55,805 nucleotides of DNA from an uncultured Prevotellaceae bacterium (GCA_902799765.1 CADCBZ010000045.1:1-55805); one strand, 5' to 3'; positions 45,756 through 55,713 are shown, counted from the stretch's first letter. The notes: a model not told the origin generated them from the sequence alone. Numbers and translations: made by a program.

Positions 45756-47627
45756 ATGAGAGTAAAACGAGTTATATTTGTAAACAGAGCACCATTCGAA
45801 CATCTTGATTTGGAGTTTTTTAGTGGGCATATCAATGTTTTAACTGGCATTAATGGAAAAGGGAAGACAACGATATTATCTTATATCGTAGATGCTTTCC
45901 ACGAATTTGCCAGACCCCATTTTAGTAATTCATATGTTGGAAAGGAAAATAAGTTCTACAGATATTCATCCCATCTTTTCAATATACACATCGGGAAAGC
46001 TTCATTTGTATATATAAGATTTGAGGATGAATCGAATTATTATGATTACATAGATATAAGAGGTGAATTAACCGAAACTGAATATGAAAAGTTTGTTCCA
46101 TTTAAAGACAAAATTACTCTTCAGGCAATAGGCCAAGAATTAAAAGAGAATGGTTATTTGGCGAAAGTTGTATCAAGCAATGTGACGAAGGAAGTTGTTA
46201 ATAGACTATTTAATACATATGTGTTGACTTATTTTCCGTCATATAGGTATGAATATCCTGGTTATTTAAATGATCCATATAAGTTTCAAATGCGCCATAA
46301 TCAAGAACTTAAGTTTAATTCAGAGTTAAGGAATCCAATAGAGGTGGTGTCTGACCTTAACGAACTGTCAAATTGGTTTCTGGATGTGGTACTGGATGGC
46401 TTGTTATATAGTAATAATGTGAGACACTTGCATGCGAGAGACTTCTTGAATTCAATTCTGGCGACAACATTATCCCATAAATTAGGGCCTTCAATCAGAT
46501 TTGGTGTAGGAGACAGGAATCGGGGGGCAAGTCGGCTCTCTGTTACCAAACAAAATGGTGAAGTCTTGTATCCTTCTATATTTAATATTTCGTCAGGAGA
46601 AGCGGCTCTTCTGTGTATCTTTGGAGAGATTTTTAGACAGGCCGACGTTATAAATAAGGATATGAATGTCTCTGGTATTGTTTTAATAGATGAAATTGAC
46701 AAGCATTTGCATATTTCTTTGCAGAAAACAGTTTTGCCATTACTCCTAAACATGTATCCACAAATCCAATTCGTCGTAACATCCCACTCTCCGTTTATGA
46801 ACGCAGGATTTGTAGACACGGGTATTCATGCAAACATTTATGACTTGGATAATAATGGTTTATTATCTTCTCCCCATAATACCGTAGAATTGAATAGGGT
46901 GTATGATATGGTAATTGGCGATAATATAAATTATCTCAGATTGTACAACGAATTGAAAGTTGAAATAGCCAAGGGGCAGAAGCCTTTAGTGCTCACAGAA
47001 GGGAAAACGGATGCAAAGCATTTGCAAGCAGCTGCTAAAGCGTTACATATAGACAATCTTGACATTGAGTATTTCGAGATTACTGATAATCAATGGGGGA
47101 ATTCTCAATTACAGAACATGCTTATTCAATTGTCAAAGATTAAACAAAATCGTATAATCGTAGGAATCTTTGATAGAGATGACAGTGCTTACATTTTTGA
47201 TGGTCAGTTTAAGCAATTAGGAGATAATTCAAATGTCTATGAGTTTACAATTCCATTTGTAAATAATGGATATGGGGATAAAATTTCCATAGAACATTAT
47301 TATAAAAGGGGTGACCTTACTAAGATTGACAATAATGGAAGACGACTTTTCTTAGGCGACGAATTCTTTCCCAGTTCCAATAGTAAAAATGGAAAATTTC
47401 AAACACGAATAAGTCAGATACAGAATAAGATAAAAAATAATGGCATTATTGATGAAAAAGTATACAATGCAAAAGATTTGGAACAAACCAATTCAATAGC
47501 GCTATCTAAGAATGATTTTGCAGATTTGGTCTTAAATGACGAGAATTATGCAAAGGATTTCGATTATTCTGATTTCAGCAGAATTTTCGATATTATTAAG
47601 CAAATTGTCAACAATGGCACAACATGA
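45756..47627 (+). CDS. OLD-like ATPase with TOPRIM-type nuclease domain
   Basis: From the ATG at 45756, nine bases after the previous stop, the protein has 623 residues. Walker A is TGINGKGKTTILSY (about 30-43), a signature-type SSGEAALLC lies near 280, and Walker B is GIVLIDEIDKHLHI near 305. The C-terminal part has the TOPRIM motifs LVLTEGKTDAKHL (about 408) and VGIFDRDDSAY, as in OLD family and Gabija-type nucleases. These proteins usually defend against phage by cleaving DNA. The gene is much more AT-rich than the BREX genes before it, so it was probably acquired separately although it is now the last gene of the same tight array. Confidence 0.75.
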   Translation: MRVKRVIFVNRAPFEHLDLEFFSGHINVLTGINGKGKTTILSYIVDAFHEFARPHFSNSYVGKENKFYRYSSHLFNIHIGKASFVYIRFEDESNYYDYIDIRGELTETEYEKFVPFKDKITLQAIGQELKENGYLAKVVSSNVTKEVVNRLFNTYVLTYFPSYRYEYPGYLNDPYKFQMRHNQELKFNSELRNPIEVVSDLNELSNWFLDVVLDGLLYSNNVRHLHARDFLNSILATTLSHKLGPSIRFGVGDRNRGASRLSVTKQNGEVLYPSIFNISSGEAALLCIFGEIFRQADVINKDMNVSGIVLIDEIDKHLHISLQKTVLPLLLNMYPQIQFVVTSHSPFMNAGFVDTGIHANIYDLDNNGLLSSPHNTVELNRVYDMVIGDNINYLRLYNELKVEIAKGQKPLVLTEGKTDAKHLQAAAKALHIDNLDIEYFEITDNQWGNSQLQNMLIQLSKIKQNRIIVGIFDRDDSAYIFDGQFKQLGDNSNVYEFTIPFVNNGYGDKISIEHYYKRGDLTKIDNNGRRLFLGDEFFPSSNSKNGKFQTRISQIQNKIKNNGIIDEKVYNAKDLEQTNSIALSKNDFADLVLNDENYAKDFDYSDFSRIFDIIKQIVNNGTT

Positions 47628-47675
47628 TACGAGTAAAAGATAACAAAGGTAGTTGCTGAAAGGATATTTGTAACG

Positions 47676-50600
47676 ATGAACACGCCAAAACAGATACTCA
47701 AATCATATTATGGTTACGACTCCTTCCGTCCCTTGCAGGAGGAGATTATCAGTCATGTGTTGCAGCGAAAGGACTCACTGGTACTGATGCCTACGGGTGG
47801 CGGCAAGTCGATATGCTTTCAGGTTCCTGCCCTGATGATGGAAGGTACGGCTATCGTTGTTTCGCCACTTATCTCGCTAATGAAGGATCAGGTAGAAGCA
47901 CTACGTGCCAATGGCATTGCAGCAGAGGCTTTGAACAGTGCCAACGATGAGATAGCTAATCGCCAGATTGCAGAACGGTGTCGGCGGGGGGACGTGAAAC
48001 TGTTGTATATATCCCCAGAGCGACTGATGACGGAACTGAAATGGATGCAAACGATGCTGAAGGTATCGCTCTTTGCCATTGAACACAGCTGGGCAATCTG
48101 CATGAACTGTTCCCCAATGTGCCTGTCATGGCGCTTACGGCTACGGCAGACAAAATAACGAAGGCTGACATCATAGAGCAGTTGCACCTGAAGGAGCCGG
48201 AGGTTTTTATCAGTTCGTTTGACCGCCCGAATCTGAGTTTAGATGTCAGGCGTGGCTATACGGTCAAGGAGAAGCTGCGCACCATCGCGAACCTGATTCG
48301 TCGTCACCGTGGAGAGAGCGGCATCGTCTATTGCCTGGCGAAGAAAACCTGTGAGAAACTGGCAGAGAAACTTCAGAAGGAAGGTATCTCGGTGGGTGTC
48401 TATCATGCTGGACTGCCTACGGATGAGCGCAATCGGGTACAGGAGGACTTTATCAACGACCGCATTCAGGTGGTCTGTGCGACAATTGCCTTCGGAATGG
48501 GTATCGACAAGAGCAATGTGCGCTTTGTGGTACATTATAATCTGCCCAAAAGCATTGAGAACTACTATCAGGAGATAGGACGTGGAGGGCGTGACGGACT
48601 GCCCTGCGAAACCATCTTGTTCTACAACATTGGAGATATTATCACGCTACGCAGCTTTGCAGAAGAAAGTGGACAGCGGGAAATCAACACGGAAAAGCTA
48701 CAACGTATGCAGGAGTATGCCGAGGCACAGGTTTGCAGGCGACGCATCCTGCTGAACTATTTCGGTGAGACCAGCGACAAAGGCTGTGGCAACTGTGACG
48801 TTTGCCAGACACCCCCACAGACGTTTGATGGAACGGAACTGGTTCAAAAGGCGCTTTCTGCCATTCTGAGGACGGGCGAGCAAGTGGGATTCACACTGAC
48901 GATAGACATTCTGCACGGCAGCTTCTCACCAGAAGTCATAGCGCGTGGATACAACCAGATTAAGACCTTTGCGGCTGGCAGGGATGTTCCTATAAGAGAC
49001 TGGCACGACTATCTGCTACAGATGTTGCAGATGGGATTTATCGAGATAGCCTACAATGAAGATAACCATCTGCATGTTACGCCACTCGGACAAGATGTGG
49101 TGCGTGGTAAGAAGCGTGTACAGTTAGCAGTCATCAGCCGTGAGGACTTCAGCGTGAAGGGCCGTCGTAAGCTGATGCTGGAAGAACAGGTTTCTGCTGT
49201 GACCTTTAGCGGACAGAGTGAGAACATGAAACTGTTTGAGCGTCTGAAGGTGCTGCGGAAAGAGATTGCCGACGAAATAGGCTATCCTGCATTCGTTGTG
49301 ATGTCTGACAAGACGCTACATGTGCTGGCTACCGATATGCCTACAACGCTTGAAGCCTTTGGCAATACGTTTGGGATAGGTGAACATAAGCGCGACACCT
49401 ACGGCAAACGATTTGTTGAGGTGATTAAGCAATATGCACCAGAGAAAGTAGAGCTTCCGTTCAATAATGTTGCTGTTACCCAAGCCACTTCAACAGAACG
49501 TAAAGGAGAAAAGAAGAAAAAACTGAAGAACCAGATTACGATACAAGGAAGAACATTCGTCATTGATGAAGATATTTGGGAATCTATTGAATGGCGGAAG
49601 GTGCTGAAAGAGATTACAGAGAAGGCTTACTGGAATTATCAAGGTGCTCTTGAAATTCATCTGAGTGATTATGTGGCTCCTGACACACTGCATCGGGACA
49701 GGATTATCACTACGCTATGCCGCTTATTAAAAGACGGGTATGGCATGAATGTTGACGAGCAGGTGGGTGTGGTGACTGTTGCTCAGAAATACGATTACGA
49801 CAAAGACGGACAGGTGGTTGAGTTCCCGCCAGGTTCTTTCTTTGAGATACTTTCCCGTTTCCGTCTGTTTGTGATAAAGAACAAACGATATCCTTTAATG
49901 GATGGGGAGCATGATGAAGTAGCTCTAAGGAAATGGTTTAGAGAGGTCGGACATGGACTGGTGCCTATTACTGATGAGCAAAAGATCCTATTCGATAATC
50001 TGGGCGTGGAGTTTGCCGATGTGCCTAAGAATAGGAGCCAATTAGAAAAAATTACAGAAAAAGAAGCTGCATCAGAGGGGGATGGAATGTTTGCCCGTGA
50101 GGATTTACCATCAGTTGACGAAGATGAAGAAGAGTTAGCTGAGCCAGAAATAGAGCCGGAATTGGCAAAACTCTTTAATACTCCTATCAGACATCTGTCT
50201 CTGTCAGATAAGACGGCAAAGACCCTCATCAAGCTGGGATATGATACATTTGTGGAGATACCCCAAATAGAAAGTTCACAAGTGTTGGTTGAAGTACGCA
50301 AAGGTGGATTGGAAGCGACCCATGAAGTTGAGGAATACCTTGAAAGCTACAACTTGACTTTCGGTATGTCGTACGAGGAGATTGTAGAGCAGATAGAATT
50401 GCCAGATGAGGTTGATGTAGATAAACTGTCATCGTCAAAAAGGAGGAAGGCTATTCCACGAACCATACAAGCCACTCTTGACCTTGCTAAGCAAGGTTAT
50501 ACATTTGAGGCAATAGTATCGAAGAGAGAGTTGTCTGCACTGACAATCTCGAAGCATCTTTCATACCTTATCTTACATGGTTTGGTGGATGTTTCTGATT

Positions 50601-50758
50601 TCGTAGATAGCTATTTGTACAATAGAATCTCAGAAATAGTTAGAGATTTACCGAAGGGGGCTACGGTGAAAAAGGTGAAGAGTAAATGCCCCGAAGGGTT
50701 CAGACGCAGCACTATTCGGATGGTGATGGCTGATTTAAAGAGAAAACTAAAAGAATAA
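47676..50758 (+). pseudogene. recQ: RecQ helicase, long form, deleted for the DEAH-box region
   Basis: The first frame starts MNTPKQILKSYYGYDSFRPL with motif I (MPTGGGKS), VVSPLISLMKDQV and LLYISPERL, and goes wrong after VSLFAIE at about 48083. The proper frame resumes at about 48085 with TQLGNLHELFPNVPVMALTA and runs to 50758 with the other helicase motifs (GIVYCLAKKTCE, ATIAFGMGIDKSNVRFVVHY, QEIGRGGRDG), the zinc motif (CGNCDVC), an HRDC domain and a C-terminal HTH. About 16 residues with DEAHCISQWGHDFRP-type sequence are missing, a loss of near 49 bases that also breaks the frame. A GTG at 48119 could start a 879-residue C-terminal product, but it has no ATPase lobe I, so no helicase activity is expected. 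Confidence 0.75.
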
Positions 50759-50785
50759 AGTAGAAGTATAAAACGTTTATGAGAT

Positions 50786-52423
50786 ATGAACATATACGAG
50801 ATATTCAATAGTTTGCGCTACCGTCACGAGAATGAGGTGGTGGAGTTCAAGAAGGCGGAGAACAGCTTTAGCTTTGACGACTTGGGCAAGTATTTCTCGG
50901 CACTGAGCAATGAGGCTAACCTGAGGGAGAAGGACTTTGCTTGGCTGGTGTTCGGTGTGCATGACAAAACGCGGGAGATACTGGGTACTTCGTATAAGAA
51001 CGGGATGAAGAGCCTGCAAAGACTAAAGTTTGACTTGTCGCAGCATACCACCGACGGAAATACCTTCAGGGACATCTTCGAACTGGAGGTTGAAGGTAAG
51101 CGGGTGCTGATGTTCCAGATTCCGGCCGCTCCTCGTGGTATTCCTATGGCTTGGCAAGGACATTTCTATGCCCGTCGTGGTGAGAGTTTGGTGGCTCTCG
51201 ACATGAGTAAGTATGAGGAGATCCGCAGGCAGAGGGTGAATGAGGACTGGACTGCAAAGGTCGTTGCAGATGCCACAATAGACGACCTTGACAAAGAGGC
51301 AATCGCAAAGGCTCGCGAAGGATATAAGCAACGTTATCCAAAGCTTGCAAAGGAATGTGACGGCTGGGAAGACAAGGTATTTCTTGACAAGGCTGGGCTG
51401 ACAATCGACGGAAAAGTGACGCGCACAACGTTGTTGTTAGTAGGCAAGGAAACTGCTGCTCATAAACTGAATCACATAGCTCAGATTGTGTGGAAGTGTT
51501 TTCAGGATGGGCAGGTGTTTGGCGACATTTATACCATCCCGTTTGTCCTCACGACAACTGAGCTGCTTGGCAGAATACGCAACTACCGTTTCAAGATTTA
51601 TCCAAAGGATTCGTTGATACCAGCGGAGGTTTGGAAGTATGATACGGAGAGCATACTCGAAGGTATGCACAACTCGATAGCCCACCAAAAATATGAGAAG
51701 AATGCCAGGATTATTGTGACTGAGAATATGGATTCGTTGAAGTTTCAGAATGATGGAAGCTTCTATGAGGGGGACTACAAAGAGTATATCACTGGTGAGA
51801 AGACTCCCAAGAACTATCGTAATCCTGCACTTGTAAAGGCTATGGTGAACATCAGAATGATAGACACGCAAGGCTATGGTATACACAAGATGTACCAGAG
51901 TCAGAAAGACCGCTATCTTCCGATGCCAGACTACGACCTGTCAACTGCGGATGAAGTCATTCTCAATCTGCCTGGTACCATCATCGATGAGAACTACAGT
52001 CTGATGCTGCTTGCCAATCAGGACATGTCTCTAATAGATGCAGTGTTACTGGATCAGGTGCAGAAAGGTAAGCCAATCAGCGACGAGGCTATTAAGATGC
52101 TGAGGAAGAAAGGGCTGATAGAAGGTCGTAAGCCTCATTTGTTTGTCTCAAAGCAGATTGCTAAGGCGACTAATACGCAGGTGGAATATACTTTGAAAAA
52201 GGGATTTAACGACGCAGAATGTCAGGAGTGGGTTATGAAAGCCCTGAACGACCATAAGGTGCTGAGCAGGAAGCAGATTAACGAACTGCTGTGGAACAAA
52301 CTTCCCATGGACTTTACAGAAGAACAAAAGATGTCAAAGATAAAGAACCTGCTTTATAAGATGCACAAGAACGATGAAATCTGGCTTGACGAAGACAGGA
52401 TGTGGCATCGAAAAGAATCTTAG
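50786..52423 (+). CDS. AlbA_2 (Schlafen-like) DNA-binding protein with HATPase-type domain
   Basis: The 545-residue protein starts MNIYEIFNSLRYRHENEVVE and has an N-terminal AlbA_2/Schlafen domain (about 15-135; VVEFKKAENSF and FAWLVFGVHDKT), a middle region with an ATP-binding pattern of the HATPase_c_4 type (ILEGMHNSIAHQKYEKNARI, about 290-310, and DTQGYGIHKM near 365), and a C-terminal winged-helix part. Proteins of this kind are often called RecG-like regulators and are common next to RecQ-like genes and in defence islands. The stop codon TAG is the first base triplet of the repeat array that follows. The exact function is unknown. Confidence 0.7.
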   Translation: MNIYEIFNSLRYRHENEVVEFKKAENSFSFDDLGKYFSALSNEANLREKDFAWLVFGVHDKTREILGTSYKNGMKSLQRLKFDLSQHTTDGNTFRDIFELEVEGKRVLMFQIPAAPRGIPMAWQGHFYARRGESLVALDMSKYEEIRRQRVNEDWTAKVVADATIDDLDKEAIAKAREGYKQRYPKLAKECDGWEDKVFLDKAGLTIDGKVTRTTLLLVGKETAAHKLNHIAQIVWKCFQDGQVFGDIYTIPFVLTTTELLGRIRNYRFKIYPKDSLIPAEVWKYDTESILEGMHNSIAHQKYEKNARIIVTENMDSLKFQNDGSFYEGDYKEYITGEKTPKNYRNPALVKAMVNIRMIDTQGYGIHKMYQSQKDRYLPMPDYDLSTADEVILNLPGTIIDENYSLMLLANQDMSLIDAVLLDQVQKGKPISDEAIKMLRKKGLIEGRKPHLFVSKQIAKATNTQVEYTLKKGFNDAECQEWVMKALNDHKVLSRKQINELLWNKLPMDFTEEQKMSKIKNLLYKMHKNDEIWLDEDRMWHRKES

Positions 52424-52648
52424 ACGAGTTTAGACGGGATTAGACGAAAATTTAGACGAGTTTAGACGGAAAATTTAAGCGAGATTACGTGACTTTTAAG
52501 CGGGATTTCAAGCGAGAATCTTCTGGATCCCTTTTATTTAGGGCATTTCTCGACAAGTAAATTTACGTAGCATTAAGCGAGAATTACGTGAATTTTAGAC
52601 GAGTTTAGACGAGAATTTAGACGGGATTAGACGAAATCCAAGACGAGA
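52421..52648 (+). repeat. degenerate 10-12 bp repeats TAGACGRGAT/TTAAGCGRGA
   Basis: Nine copies of TAGACG followed by AG, GG or AA (52421, 52431, 52441, 52453, 52463 and again from 52596 to 52637) and four copies of AAGCG(A/G)GA alternate in 228 bases, in two blocks with a non-repeat stretch (about 52520-52573). TTACGTGA occurs twice between units. Spacing is 10 to 12 bases, about one helical turn. The repeats could be iteron-like protein-binding sites or a slipped and decayed coding tail of the gene before. Confidence 0.65.
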
Positions 52649-52688
52649 AAAGAGGTAGAGAGGGCACTATAACCTACTCCACCTCTTT
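52649..52688. terminator. bidirectional hairpin between convergent genes
   Basis: AAAGAGGT (52649-52656) pairs with ACCTCTTT (52681-52688), with GTAG/CTAC next to it. It lies between the AlbA_2 gene (plus) and the relaxase gene (minus) and has A- and T-rich flanks, as expected for a terminator used from both sides. Confidence 0.5.
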
Positions 52689-52703
52689 ATATATAAAGAA
52701 TAT

Positions 52704-54497
52704 CTACCAGCCTAAGCCCTTCTTCTTTGTACCATCCCAGTTGGTCAACTCGTCTGCATTGCCGTTGCTGCCACCAACAGACTGACCTCCCATAGAGACT
52801 TTCATTTCAGAAGCCAGTTGACCGATGCGAAGTACAGCCGTGTCCCACATGAATTGAGAGATAGATCCAACGGTCTTCTCTGCAACCTCAGCGATGTTGT
52901 TGGCTGCGGTCTTACGGTCTGCCTCGCTAACAGGATTGAGACCTTCAAGCTGACACTTCGCAATAATACCTTGTCCAATAACACGTTCATCATCACGACT
53001 GAAAATGGACGCTGTATTGTGAGCCCAGGCATTGAAGGCAGCAATGGCCCTGTCTACTATCGTAGTAAGATGTGCCCAACGGTCAAAAGCCTCTGAAGCA
53101 CCAGCCTGTCTGACAAAACGCTCTATCATAGAGAGTCGTTCTTCGGCTTTGTTGGCACGTTGTTCTTCACGATTAGCACGGGTAGCCTGTTCCAGTGCCT
53201 TACGCTCTGCCGTAGCAGTCCTTCCTTTCTCACGGGCAATCGCATTCTCATCCAACTGAGAAATACGCTGCTTCAGCCGTACATTCTCTTCCTCTGTCTT
53301 GGCAGCAAGAGCAACCTTCTGCTTGGCATCGAGGTACATCTGCTTACCCACATTGTTAATCTGCTTCTTATGGAGCTTGGAAACACTGAGAAGTTGCTTT
53401 TGGAGAATAGTAACAATCTCCTTAGCCTTGACATTACGTTCCTTCTGCCACTCTTCTCGTTTCAAAAGGGGAATTGGTGTGCTGATATCCTTATTGATGC
53501 GACGAAGGGCATCATCAACAAGATCCCGTACTGTCTTGACCTCATCAGACCCTTTCATCGTAAAGGTCATCTCTGCAAATGGCACGGCATCAAGAGACTC
53601 TTCGGGTACACTGGTGGCAGATAGCAAGTCGTCAATAGCCTTCTGGAGTTTGGTCAGCTTATCGCTGTTTTCCTTGATAGCTTCAATAATCTGCTTAGAC
53701 TCAGCCTTCTTACGCTCGGTGAACTCTGCAACTTCCTTGGCACGAATTGCCTCCTGCTCTGCCTTGTAGGTATGAGCGTCACGCCACTTCTTGTCACTCT
53801 TCTTGCCTCGTTCCATCTTAAAGGTGTTGGCAAGCATGTCTTGAAGTTCCGACATATCATGGCGGTTGAGGTTGATGCACTGTCCTGTATTGTGGTCAGT
53901 CCAGTCGAATATGTAATGAGCATGGTAGTTCCATATCATGATAGTTTTGCCTTCTGGAACGTCAAGATACTTACCCTTCTCATGATTCTTGTCGGTTACC
54001 ACGTGCTCATGTCCCTCATCGAGATGCGCATAAATAGCTTTCGTCTCGATGCCGAATCGCTGTCTGATTACGCTTGCGAGTTCATGCATCTGCTCCATAG
54101 TAGTAGACTCTGTGATGACGGCAACACCCTCACGAATAGGTTCGGCATTCTTTGGCAGCTTTTTAGGTTTAGACAGGTCTGGCTCCCATGCGGGTACCAT
54201 TTTCTGAAGTCCAGTTGCAGGGTCAACAATCGGGTTGCCAGTCTTACTGTCTATGGCAGGTATTGTCAATTGTTTTCCGTCTTCGCCCAGTTTCGCTTTA
54301 CGGCAGAAATGCTTAGACGAATAGCGTTCCTTAGCCTTACGAATCTCATCAGCCACAGACTTGAAGTCAGAAGACTCCCACGTCTTATTGAGGTGTGAAT
54401 ACTCAGAATGAACATGCTTCATCTCTTTCTCGCGCCTGTTATGCTTTTCGGCACCATACTTGGCGGCGCATATATGAATTGAGGTCTTCTTACCCAT
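52704..54497 (-). CDS. Mob/Pre-type relaxase (mobilisation protein)
   Basis: The 597-residue protein begins MGKKTSIHICAAKYGAEKHN and has the His-rich relaxase motif in two parts: AIYAHLDEGHEHV (about 160-172) and WNYHAHYIFDWTD (about 190-203), as in MobV/Pre plasmid recombination enzymes (HxDE...HxH). The C-terminal two thirds are long coiled coil (TEEENVRLKQRISQLDENA). It would nick DNA at an oriT and lead the strand to a recipient. The hairpin-rich segment just upstream of its start is the natural place for that oriT. The element would rely on transfer genes elsewhere. Confidence 0.7.
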   Translation of the reverse strand: MGKKTSIHICAAKYGAEKHNRREKEMKHVHSEYSHLNKTWESSDFKSVADEIRKAKERYSSKHFCRKAKLGEDGKQLTIPAIDSKTGNPIVDPATGLQKMVPAWEPDLSKPKKLPKNAEPIREGVAVITESTTMEQMHELASVIRQRFGIETKAIYAHLDEGHEHVVTDKNHEKGKYLDVPEGKTIMIWNYHAHYIFDWTDHNTGQCINLNRHDMSELQDMLANTFKMERGKKSDKKWRDAHTYKAEQEAIRAKEVAEFTERKKAESKQIIEAIKENSDKLTKLQKAIDDLLSATSVPEESLDAVPFAEMTFTMKGSDEVKTVRDLVDDALRRINKDISTPIPLLKREEWQKERNVKAKEIVTILQKQLLSVSKLHKKQINNVGKQMYLDAKQKVALAAKTEEENVRLKQRISQLDENAIAREKGRTATAERKALEQATRANREEQRANKAEERLSMIERFVRQAGASEAFDRWAHLTTIVDRAIAAFNAWAHNTASIFSRDDERVIGQGIIAKCQLEGLNPVSEADRKTAANNIAEVAEKTVGSISQFMWDTAVLRIGQLASEMKVSMGGQSVGGSNGNADELTNWDGTKKKGLGW

Positions 54498-54547
54498 ATT
54501 GTAGAAAATTAGAAATTATAAAAGATAGAATTTATGAAATACAGAAG

Positions 54548-54920
54548 ATGCGTTGACGCATTTCTTCCAGTGAGAGAGTCCAGGGAGAGCGTTTCTCCTT
54601 GGTCGGGTTCTTAGGGCAGAAAGTCCTAAGTGGGGGGCTGGGGAGGGTCACTCCAGCGGTAGGGTTCGGAGGGGAGAGGTCGCTCCCCTCGCGGTACATA
54701 GGCAGAGCCTGTGCGGAGTCCAGAGAGGTCACTCTGGCACACATAAGGGTTGACATAACCCTTAGTGTGCTACCAGTATTCCGTTGGAAACTGTCGGGCT
54801 GCGCGACGTGTGAGGCGCAGGACGGCTGTTCCGGCGGGGTGCTGGTAGAAAGTTCGCGAAGCGATAGACAATCGCAACTCTGTTGCGTCGGAAGGGGGCA
54901 TAGGGGGCAGCATAGCCCCC
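54548..54920. ncRNA. hairpin-rich segment: candidate oriT or structured RNA
   Basis: This GC-rich segment between the relaxase and the DnaC-like gene holds at least ten strong stems: 54548-54561, 54580-54602 (nine pairs), 54610-54630, 54669-54690 (eight pairs GAGGGGAG/CTCCCCTC), 54720-54737 (CCAGAG/CTCTGG), 54737-54770 (GCACAC, bulge A, TAAGGGTT pairing with AACCCTTA, GTGTGC), 54770-54848 (CTACCAG/CTGGTAG, long range), 54799-54820 (CTGCGC/GCGCAG), 54873-54887 and 54903-54920 (GGGGGC/GCCCCC). Three of the hairpins share a loop of the form GAG-(A)GGTC(A/G)-CTC with different outer stems. No protein-coding frame is convincing. Location upstream of a relaxase supports oriT; the density of stems also fits a folded RNA. 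The strand is unknown. Confidence 0.5.
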
Positions 54921-54970
54921 ATAACGTCCAGTACCATAATGTAGCATTGATGTAATGCATAAATACAGTA

Positions 54971-55678
54971 TTATTGTTTTACAGCATTATCCGTTGACTG
55001 TTGTGGAGTACGGAATGATGGGGTCTCATAGGGGATGATGAGCATCATTTCATTGAAGCGGTCTGCAATCCGGTCGCCATACGTACTACGAATCTGCTTC
55101 GGTGTGAGGTTGGTCGTCACCATCGTAAACAGCATCTGGTCATAGCGATAAGACAGCAGATCTATGACTGGGGTAACACGATTTCCGTAGTCCATCATCG
55201 TTGCCTCTTCTTCTCCAAGATCATCTATGCCAAGCATGGTAAGTTCTTGATATCGTAAAGAATTTTTAGGGTCAGCACGAATCTGGCGACCGAGTTCCTT
55301 AGCACTGATAATCTTTATTCCAAGTGTCTCAAATGAGGTGTTGTGCGTGATTCTAATATCAAGTTGAATAAGCAGACTCTGGAGAGCCTTCATCATAGTG
55401 CTCTTGCCGTTTCCTACCCCACCGCACAACATGATACCGAACTTATAAGTCGGACTGGTGAATAACTCTGCAATCTTCTTGATATGTTCATGAAGCTCTG
55501 GTACATCTTCGTATGTTCTCCGTCGGAGTTCTATCTCCGCCTGGACTGCTGCTTCAATCCACTCGATTGCTTCATTAGGTGACATGGGCAGTCTAACAGG
55601 CTCCCTTGTAGTCCTCTGGCCTATTATCTGAGATTTGAGTTGGGCCAGCTTTGCTTTCGCACTTTCTTTCTTGTCCAT
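54971..55678 (-). CDS. DnaC/IstB-like AAA+ ATPase (helicase loader type)
   Basis: The start is set at the ATG at 55678 (MDKKESAKAKLAQLKSQIIG); an open extension further upstream has no family features. The 235-residue protein has Walker A CGGVGNGKSTMM (about 100-111), Walker B LTMLGIDDLGEEEA (about 163-176) and a sensor region MVTTNLTPKQIRSTYGDRI, as in DnaC-like helicase loaders of plasmids and mobilizable elements. It would load the replicative helicase on the element or serve its replication. It lies 470 bases upstream of the relaxase, separated by the hairpin-rich segment. Confidence 0.75.
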   Translation of the reverse strand: MDKKESAKAKLAQLKSQIIGQRTTREPVRLPMSPNEAIEWIEAAVQAEIELRRRTYEDVPELHEHIKKIAELFTSPTYKFGIMLCGGVGNGKSTMMKALQSLLIQLDIRITHNTSFETLGIKIISAKELGRQIRADPKNSLRYQELTMLGIDDLGEEEATMMDYGNRVTPVIDLLSYRYDQMLFTMVTTNLTPKQIRSTYGDRIADRFNEMMLIIPYETPSFRTPQQSTDNAVKQ

Positions 55679-55713
55679 AATTGTTATTCTTATTGTGATA
55701 CTTAATCCATTAT

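Noticed and set aside
48060-48130. Translational bypassing in recQ, as in phage T4 gene 60
   Set aside because: In bypassing extra bases are skipped. Here conserved codons are absent from the DNA, so skipping cannot restore the DEAH box.
52421-52648. CRISPR array
   Set aside because: The units are 10-12 bases with no spacers of constant length and no cas genes.
54532-54960. Open frames on both strands through the hairpin-rich segment (118 residues plus, 142 residues minus)
   Set aside because: The segment is GC-rich, which makes stops rare. The products are rich in Ser, Pro, Cys and Arg without domain pattern, both strands are open at the same time, and the sequence is better explained by paired stems.
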